Source: Lysobacterales bacterium (lineage in GTDB: Bacteria > Pseudomonadota > Gammaproteobacteria > Xanthomonadales > Rhodanobacteraceae). Taken from it: DNA of 19,721 bases. This document shows positions 15,204 through 19,721 of the stretch, one piece after another; position 1 is the stretch's first letter; each line of letters begins with the position of its first letter. The DNA lies in NCBI GenBank assembly GCA_013298265.1, contig JAAFHE010000005.1, positions 1-19,721 on the forward strand. The letters are read 5' to 3'. Under the pieces are notes generated by a model. That model was not told where the DNA came from and made no database searches. It saw only the letters and a program-made list of their open reading frames with translations. The position numbers and the translations under genes are program-made.

Positions 15204-15911
15204 ATGGCCAGCATCAATTTCTTCGACCGTCTCGGCAACCTCTGGCGCGGCTTCGTGTCGCTGTGGATTGCCGACGTGGAAAAGAAGCATCCGGAGATCG
15301 CCTACGAAAACGCGATCAACAGCCTGATCAGCAAGTACACCAAGCTCAAGGGCGCGACCGCCGCGATCATTCGCCGGCGCGACGAGATCGACCATCGCGT
15401 CGAGGCCGAACGCCAGGCGCTGGCCGCCGTCGCGCGCGACCTCGAGGCCGCGCTCGCGACCAATCAGGACGATCTTGCACTGGTGCTGCTGCAGAAGAAG
15501 AACGCGGTCGAGGCCGAGCTGTCCGGCCTGGCGGCCGAAGCCGAGCAGTCCAAGGTCGACGCCGACGACGCCAAGAGCGCACTGCTCGCGGTCAAGGGCG
15601 AGATCGACAAGCTCAAGGGCGAGCGCGACCGCATGCTGGCCAAGATGCAGAGCGCCCAGGCACGCATCCAGATCCAGTCACAGCTCGACGGCCTCTCCGT
15701 CGAAGCCGACGTACAGGCGCTGGACAAGGTTCGCGATCACATCAAGAACACGATCTCCGAAGCCAATCTCGGCAAGGAACTGCGTGACTCCGACCTCGAC
15801 GTGCGTCTGGACAAGCTGCGTCAGCAGTCCGGTTCGATCACCGCGCGAGCCCAGCTCGATGAACTCAAGCGCCAGCGCGCGGCCCAGGCTGCGGCTGGCA
15901 AACAGATGTAA
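15204..15911 (+). CDS. PspA/IM30 (Vipp1) family protein, bacterial ESCRT-III-like
   Basis: 235 residues, typical for PspA (~220-235). The start ATG at 15204 has GGAGA 11 bases upstream. The N-terminus ([22 protein letters not shown], ~4-25) is an amphipathic helix of the kind PspA and Vipp1 insert into stressed membranes. The rest is nearly continuous coiled coil, with the family-typical [20 protein letters not shown] (~92-111) at the hairpin of helices 2-4. PspA-family proteins polymerise into rods and rings on the cytoplasmic face of the inner membrane and share their fold with ESCRT-III. The usual partners PspF, PspB and PspC are absent here; instead an AAA ATPase gene follows after only 9 bases. 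It is more diverged from E. coli PspA than a housekeeping copy would be. Confidence 0.85.
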   Translation: MASINFFDRLGNLWRGFVSLWIADVEKKHPEIAYENAINSLISKYTKLKGATAAIIRRRDEIDHRVEAERQALAAVARDLEAALATNQDDLALVLLQKKNAVEAELSGLAAEAEQSKVDADDAKSALLAVKGEIDKLKGERDRMLAKMQSAQARIQIQSQLDGLSVEADVQALDKVRDHIKNTISEANLGKELRDSDLDVRLDKLRQQSGSITARAQLDELKRQRAAQAAAGKQM

Positions 15912-15920
15912 GGAGCGATC

Positions 15921-17747
15921 ATGGCCCCCGCGCGTCCTGCTGCACCCTTGCCGCGCTGGGCCGAGTCGGTCCGGCGCAAATACATCGGTGGTGAAGCGTC
16001 GATGTTCATCCTGCACCACAACGTGTTCGACGAGATCCTCTACGGCGGCACGTTCTATTCGCTGATCGACTTCCTGTCCGAAGTGCTGCTCAAGGACAAC
16101 AAGGACACGATCATCGTCTATGACCCCTCGGCCGGCGTGCGCTACGCCAAACGCACGAGCACCCTGGGCACCGAGCCGGTGCGGCCGAACCGGCCGCCCG
16201 AGGAGGCGCTGGCGGATATCGAGCACGAGATCCTGCTGCGCCAGAGCGCGGCGCTGATCGTCAGCTACGCCGGCAGCATCGCGCCGCCCGGGGAGGAGAA
16301 TTTCCTCTCCCAGGCCGATCGCATGGCCGCAATCCGCCTGCATCGCTGGTCGATGAGTCCGGAGCTTGAGAGCAAGGACAACGTCGTGTTCCTGCTCAGC
16401 GAGTCGCTGGCCGAGCTCAACGCGAAGATCGTCGCGAATCCGCGCGTTGCCGCGGTCGAGATCCCGCTGCCCGACCTCGACGAGCGCGCCGCAGTCCTGC
16501 GCAAAGTCGATGCGGAGATGCACGAGGACAACGTCGAGCGGCTGGCCGAACACAGTGCCGGCCTGCGCGCCGTGCAGATCGCGCAGCTACTCACCCCGCG
16601 CTCGGCGGAGAGCGCCCTCGGCGACAAGGAACGGCTGGAGCTGATCCGCTCACTGCTCGGCGGCAGCGCCGACGCGGAGCAGCGCGCCGACAAACTCGCC
16701 GCGATCACGCGTGGCATGGACACCGAGGAAATTCGCCACCTGATCAATCCGGATCATCCGCTACCGGAAACTGATGCGGGCGATCCGTATGCCGAAGTCA
16801 TCGAACTCGTGCACCGGCGCAAGCGCGAGATCATCGAGAAGGAATGCGCCGGCCTGATCGAATTCGTCGACGCGCGCCATGGCCTCGAAGCCGTCGGCGG
16901 CGCCGAGGACATCAAGCGGGAACTGCTGCAGATCGCCGCCGCGATCAAGAGCGGCGACCGGCACCGCGTGCCGATGGGCCTGCTCTTCGTCGGCCCCATG
17001 GGCACGGGCAAGACCTTCATCGCGAAAGCCTTCGTCAAGGCCTCGGGCCTGAGCGCGGTCACGCTGAAGAACTTCCGCTCCAAGTGGGTCGGCTCGACCG
17101 AGGCCAACCTCGAAAAAGTGCTCGGCATGGTCAAGGCGCTGGGCCCGATCATCCTCATCATCGACGAGGGCGACCGCAGCTTCGGCGGCCAGTCGGAGGA
17201 CACCGACGGCGGCACGTCCTCGCGCGTGATCGCGCGACTCAAGGAGTTCATGAGCGAGCCGGACAACCGCGGCCAGGTGCTCTTCATCCTCATGACCAAC
17301 CGGCCCGACAAGCTCGACATCGATATCAAGCGCGCCGGGCGCATCGACCGCAAGATCCCGTTCTTCTACCCGGACACGCCCGAGGACGTGGAGGCGGTGC
17401 TCAAGGCCATCTTCGCGCGCTACAAGCTCGGCGAGGCGATCGACTGGGCCGCGGCGCGCGACACCACGAGCGCGAAGCTGGTGGGCTATTCCAACGCCGA
17501 CCTCGAAGCGGTCTGCCTGCTCGCGCTGAACATGGCGGGCGAGGGCAGCACCGTGGACCGCGCCTGCTTTGAGAGTGCCATCGCCGACTACGTGCCGGCG
17601 CGCGACGCGGGCATGCTCGAGTACATGGAAATGCTGGCCGTGTTCGAGGCCTCGCGTCGCAGCATGCTGCCGCAGCGCTACCGCGACATGAGCCAGGAGG
17701 ATTTCAATCTGCGCTTGCGCGAACTCAAGCGCGAACTAAGGCTTTGA
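15921..17747 (+). CDS. AAA ATPase with degenerate first AAA-like domain and active C-terminal domain
   Basis: 608 residues; ATG 15921 with AAGGAG overlapping the stop of the PspA-like gene (5-base spacer). Residues ~25-200 resemble an AAA fold without a Walker A motif, ending in a [11 protein letters not shown] segment, reminiscent of the N-terminal half of Ycf46-type proteins. Residues ~322-560 are a classical AAA domain: Walker A GPMGTGKT (358-365), pore-loop region [14 protein letters not shown] (385-398), Walker B ILIIDEGD (411-418), sensor-1 Asn460 in MTNRPDKLD, arginine-finger pair R471/R474 in KRAGRIDRK, and sensor-2 helix [10 protein letters not shown] (522-531). All catalytic residues are present. 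It lacks the zinc protease of FtsH. Adjacent to PspA, it is a candidate polymer-remodelling ATPase, as Vps4 is for ESCRT-III. Confidence 0.9.
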   Translation: MAPARPAAPLPRWAESVRRKYIGGEASMFILHHNVFDEILYGGTFYSLIDFLSEVLLKDNKDTIIVYDPSAGVRYAKRTSTLGTEPVRPNRPPEEALADIEHEILLRQSAALIVSYAGSIAPPGEENFLSQADRMAAIRLHRWSMSPELESKDNVVFLLSESLAELNAKIVANPRVAAVEIPLPDLDERAAVLRKVDAEMHEDNVERLAEHSAGLRAVQIAQLLTPRSAESALGDKERLELIRSLLGGSADAEQRADKLAAITRGMDTEEIRHLINPDHPLPETDAGDPYAEVIELVHRRKREIIEKECAGLIEFVDARHGLEAVGGAEDIKRELLQIAAAIKSGDRHRVPMGLLFVGPMGTGKTFIAKAFVKASGLSAVTLKNFRSKWVGSTEANLEKVLGMVKALGPIILIIDEGDRSFGGQSEDTDGGTSSRVIARLKEFMSEPDNRGQVLFILMTNRPDKLDIDIKRAGRIDRKIPFFYPDTPEDVEAVLKAIFARYKLGEAIDWAAARDTTSAKLVGYSNADLEAVCLLALNMAGEGSTVDRACFESAIADYVPARDAGMLEYMEMLAVFEASRRSMLPQRYRDMSQEDFNLRLRELKRELRL

Positions 17748-17749
17748 CT

Positions 17750-17839
17750 CCCTCTCCGGCCCGTTGGGCGTTCGGGGGCGCCAGAACTGCGGTTCTGAGC
17801 GGCGCCCCGCTCACCCCCGCGCTCGCGCGGCGGAGAGGG
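17750..17839 (+). repeat. Dispersed 90-base three-hairpin element, copy 2
   Basis: It begins 3 bases after the AAA ATPase stop and has terminal inverted repeats CCCTCTCCG/CGGAGAGGG. Inside are GCCC-GTT-GGGC, CAGAAC-TGCG-GTTCTG and CCGCGC-TC-GCGCGG hairpins. It is inverted relative to copy 1 (11420-11509) and of the same length. The third stem differs in sequence between the copies but is kept as a stem, which points to selection or copying of the structure. It sits between the AAA and TerB-like genes, where it could attenuate or stabilise the transcript. Confidence 0.85.
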
Positions 17840-17874
17840 CTCGACAAACTTCGCTACGTCAGCAGGAACCGATC

Positions 17875-18327
17875 ATGACATCCTCCGAGACAACCACGCT
17901 GGAACTCCACCACCTCCAGGCCATCGTGCGCGCCATGCACGACATCGCCCTGACCGACGGCGTGCACGACGCCGAACGCGTGATGCTGCGCGGCTTCTAC
18001 GAAAGCTGCCAGCAGGATGCGGCGGCGCTGGCCTCCTTCGACGACCTTATTTCGGTGCCGTTCGACCTCGCCGCGATCGTCGACGATTTCAAGCAGCCGG
18101 CACAGAAGATCGCGCTGCTGCATTCCTGCCTGTTGCTGGCCTATGCCGACGGCAGCTATTCCGTCGACGAGCGCCGCAAGGTGAAGGGCTTTGCCGATGC
18201 GTTGAGCATGTCAGAGACCGACCTGCAGCAGATCGAGGAAGGCGTGGCCGACTACTTGTTGCAGCAGATCTCGCGCATCAGCAATACCGATGCGCTGCAG
18301 GAAGTCGCGAAGGAACTCACGCCGTAG
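17875..18327 (+). CDS. TerB-like (tellurite-resistance B fold) helical protein
   Basis: 150 residues from ATG 17875 (AGGA at 17864-17867, 7-base spacer). All-helical with two internally similar acidic loops, ALTDGVHDAE (25-34) and AYADGSYSVDE (89-99), the D-G-x(3-4)-D/x-E pattern of the TerB/DjlA-type domain, which binds metal ions. TerB domains occur in tellurite-resistance and other envelope-stress clusters, frequently near membrane and AAA proteins, and are cytoplasmic. It lies 127 bases after the AAA ATPase gene with the 90-base hairpin element in between. It is on the same strand and probably belongs to the cluster, though it may be transcribed at a different level. No other ter genes are present in the window, so a tellurite phenotype should not be assumed. 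Confidence 0.8.
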   Translation: MTSSETTTLELHHLQAIVRAMHDIALTDGVHDAERVMLRGFYESCQQDAAALASFDDLISVPFDLAAIVDDFKQPAQKIALLHSCLLLAYADGSYSVDERRKVKGFADALSMSETDLQQIEEGVADYLLQQISRISNTDALQEVAKELTP

Positions 18328-18406
18328 GCGTCCACGGGCAGCTCTGCACGCCGCCCTAACCGCGGCTGCGTCGTAATGGCGATCCCTGACCTGAAAGGAA
18401 ACACGC

Positions 18407-18832
18407 ATGAAGAAGACCGGATCGGCGGAATGGAAGGGCAGCATCAAGGAAGGCGGCGGCACGATCTCGACGCAGACCGGCGTGCTGCGCGACGCGCCTT
18501 ACGGCTTCAAGTCGCGCTTCGAGGACGGCCCCGGCACGAATCCCGAGGAACTCATCGGTGCAGCGCATGCGGGCTGCTTTTCGATGGCGCTGTCGAACAT
18601 CCTGGGACAGAGCGAGCTGACCGCGGACTACATCCGCACGACGGCCGAAGTCAGCCTGATCAAGACCGATGCCGGGTTCACAATCAACGCGGTGCATCTG
18701 ATCGTCAACGCGAAGGTGCCCGGGGCTGATGCGACAACGTTCGCCGAACTCGCCGGCAAGGCAAAGGCCGGCTGTCCGGTTTCGCGCGTGCTGAATGCCG
18801 AGATCACGATGGACGCGACCCTTGACGCGTAG
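18407..18832 (+). CDS. osmC: OsmC-type hydroperoxide reductase
   Basis: 141 residues, the normal size for OsmC. The ATG at 18407 has AAAGGA (18394-18399) 7 bases upstream. The redox Cys pair is present: Cys57 in AAHAGCFSMAL and Cys123 in AGCPVSRVL, together with Arg38 (SRFEDG) and Glu48/Glu49 (TNPEELIGAAHA) that complete the active site. OsmC/Ohr proteins reduce organic and inorganic hydroperoxides in the cytoplasm. The longer N-terminus and GTxxTQTG segment suit OsmC better than Ohr. It lies 79 bases after the TerB-like gene on the same strand. That could make it the last gene of the cluster or an independent stress gene; the gap has room for a promoter but none is convincing. Confidence 0.88.
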   Translation: MKKTGSAEWKGSIKEGGGTISTQTGVLRDAPYGFKSRFEDGPGTNPEELIGAAHAGCFSMALSNILGQSELTADYIRTTAEVSLIKTDAGFTINAVHLIVNAKVPGADATTFAELAGKAKAGCPVSRVLNAEITMDATLDA

Positions 18833-18863
18833 TGCATGAAAAGACCACATCCATAGCGCCTCA

Positions 18864-18890
18864 AAGCCCTCCCCTTCAAGGGGAGGGCTT
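18864..18890. terminator. Strong hairpin after osmC, possible bidirectional terminator
   Basis: An 11-base-pair perfect stem (18864-18874 with 18880-18890) closes on TTCAA, 31 bases after the osmC stop and 20 bases beyond the stop of the minus-strand frame at 18911. On the minus strand the stem is followed by TTTGAG, a weak U tract; on the plus strand there is none. The CCCTCCCC/GGGGAGGG sequence also resembles the REP-like hairpins elsewhere in the window, so it may be a repeat doing double duty. Confidence 0.55.
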
Positions 18891-18910
18891 GAAGCCGCGG
18901 CCGCACTCGA

Positions 18911-19237
18911 TCAGCGATCGTCGACTGCCCCGTCGTTATACGCCAGCTGCTGCTGCGGCAGATCGACATAGAACATCGCGCCAGCTTCCTCGCGCGGCAA
19001 CACGCCGATCTTGAGCGACGGCAGGCAGACGCGAAATCCATCGGCGGCTGGCCTTCGAGACTGCGCGCATAGTGCACGCGTTCGGAACGGGTGCTGATGC
19101 CATAGGTCGCTTTGCCGGTCGCGACGAAGTGCGCGCCACCCGTGGTCGCATGCGGCAGACCGAGCAAGCCCTTGATGTCGGCGATCTTGCGCAGGTGCCG
19201 GCGCGATTGCCGCGGGACCGACGCCGATGCATGTCAT
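18911..19237 (-). pseudogene. Small frameshifted reading frame downstream of the ECF sigma gene
   Basis: Protein-like sequence is split over two frames. From 19233 to about 19037, one frame reads RHLRKIADIKGLLGLPHATT and onwards to RSLEGQPPMDF. From about 19036 to the stop at 18911, the next frame reads FRVCLPSLKIGVLP onwards to QQQLAYNDGAVDDR. Adding one base in the AAA run at 19034-19036 would join them as PPMDF-RVCLPSLK. The first frame is closed by a stop just upstream (19234-19236) and has no ATG, so the true start is unclear and a second frame error is possible. I do not recognise the family. Because the contig ends in adapter sequence 470 bases away, sequencing or assembly error is as likely as a real pseudogene. 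The part after 19036 is the safer coding prediction. Confidence 0.4.
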
Positions 19238-19252
19238 GCAGCGGCGACGCGC

Positions 19253-19704
19253 TCAATTGCCGAGCGCGAGTTCTTTCTGCAGGAACGCCTTGGCGGCGCG
19301 CGTATCGCGCTTGATCGTCGGCTCGGACACGCCGAGCAGTTCGGCGATGTCCTTCACTTCCAGTCCAGCGAAGAAACGCATCTCGACTACGGTAACGAGA
19401 CGCGCATCCAGCTTCGCCAGCTTCTCCAGCGCGCGATCCATGCCGACCAGCTGTTCGGCCTGTTCGTCCACGGGCAAGGGCATGCCTTCCAGGGCTTCGA
19501 GTTCGACATGTTCGGCGCCCCCACCGCGGCGTTCCGCCAGACGCGAACGCGCGTAGTCGATGACCACCTGGCGCATCGCGCGCGCCGCCGTGGCGAAGAA
19601 ATGCTTGCGGTTCTCGTACTGGCCTTCGTTGCGGTCGAACAGCTTGAGGTAAGCCTCGTTGACCAGCGCGCGCGTATTGAGCGTATCGCCGCGGCGGTGG
19701 CGTG
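19253..19704 (-). CDS. ECF RNA polymerase sigma factor, 5' truncated by the contig end
   Basis: About 149 residues are present and the N-terminus is missing. The frame enters from the contig edge as HRRGDTLNTRALVNEAYLKL and continues through region 2 with ENRKHFFATAARAMRQVVID (to about 19558), then a Gly/Glu linker. Region 4 follows with EMRFFAGLEVKDIAELLGVS and PTIKRDTRAAKAFLQKEL, a helix-turn-helix for -35 recognition. The TALVNEAYL and HFFATAARAMR patterns match the ECF subgroup (PF07638/TIGR02999-like) often encoded beside Ser/Thr kinases; no kinase is seen downstream here. The internal ATG at 19576 should not be taken as the start. Any annotation that continues past 19704 into residues such as MCSSDL or MLFRS is translating adapter. 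Confidence 0.88.
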
Positions 19705-19721
19705 AGATCGGAAGAGCACAC
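19705..19721. other. Illumina TruSeq adapter read-through at the contig end
   Basis: AGATCGGAAGAGCACAC is identical to the start of the TruSeq read-1 adapter. Its reverse complement encodes the MCSSDL/LFRS-type N-termini familiar as artefacts in metagenome-derived protein sets. These bases are not genomic; real sequence ends at 19704. Confidence 0.95.

Noticed and set aside
17875..18327. Calling the cluster a tellurite-resistance (ter) operon
   Set aside because: Only one TerB-like protein is present; TerC, TerD-type and other ter proteins are absent from the window.
18911..18936. Treating the long minus-strand frame from 18936 to 19721 as a gene
   Set aside because: It overlaps the ECF sigma factor in another frame and begins within adapter sequence.

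Overview
The window looks like a contig end from a high-GC gammaproteobacterium, most likely a Lysobacterales/Xanthomonadales member (Rhodanobacteraceae- or Dokdonella-like). This is an inference. It rests on the very high GC, the secreted S46 peptidase, a secreted protein ending in a DRLFADGFQ-type tail, and dispersed CCCTCTCC/GGAGAGGG hairpin elements. The final 17 bases (19705-19721) match the Illumina TruSeq adapter, so the right edge is an untrimmed assembly end, and coding sequence next to it should be read with caution.

Left part (1-8724), mostly exported or housekeeping genes. On the plus strand is the 3' end of a subtilisin-like (S8) peptidase. It converges on a minus-strand pair, an S46 dipeptidyl-peptidase and truC (tRNA pseudouridine-65 synthase), coupled by an ATGA overlap. 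Next on the minus strand are a lipoprotein serine hydrolase of the beta-lactamase/esterase fold, a strong hairpin terminator, and a small secreted protein. The small protein looks like the same hydrolase with its catalytic core removed: the signal peptide and C-terminal module are similar. On the plus strand follow a secreted beta-helix protein and an aspartyl/asparaginyl beta-hydroxylase-like Fe(II)/2-oxoglutarate enzyme. On the minus strand is a 98-residue secreted protein built almost entirely from an 11-residue SFPD repeat.

Central cluster (8926-18327), nine plus-strand genes with short gaps or 4-base overlaps, is the most interesting part. In order: a coiled-coil protein; an NMT1/SsuA-type substrate-binding domain that is tethered by an N-terminal membrane helix and ends in an OmpA peptidoglycan-binding domain; an SsuC/TauC-type ABC permease; its ABC ATPase; a two-helix membrane coiled-coil protein; a possible haem-oxygenase-like metalloprotein; a PspA/IM30 (bacterial ESCRT-III-like) protein; a classical AAA ATPase with a degenerate first AAA-like domain; and a TerB-like protein. 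My reading is an envelope-sensing or membrane-maintenance system. A peptidoglycan-anchored periplasmic sensor or importer is wired to a cytoplasmic PspA-AAA remodelling module. No PspB, PspC or PspF is visible. Two near-identical 90-base, three-hairpin elements in opposite orientation lie after the substrate-binding gene and after the AAA gene.

Right part (18407-19721): an OsmC-type peroxiredoxin, a hairpin, a small minus-strand reading frame that appears frameshifted, and the C-terminal part of an ECF sigma factor running into the adapter. No rRNA, tRNA, CRISPR array or insertion sequence was found.
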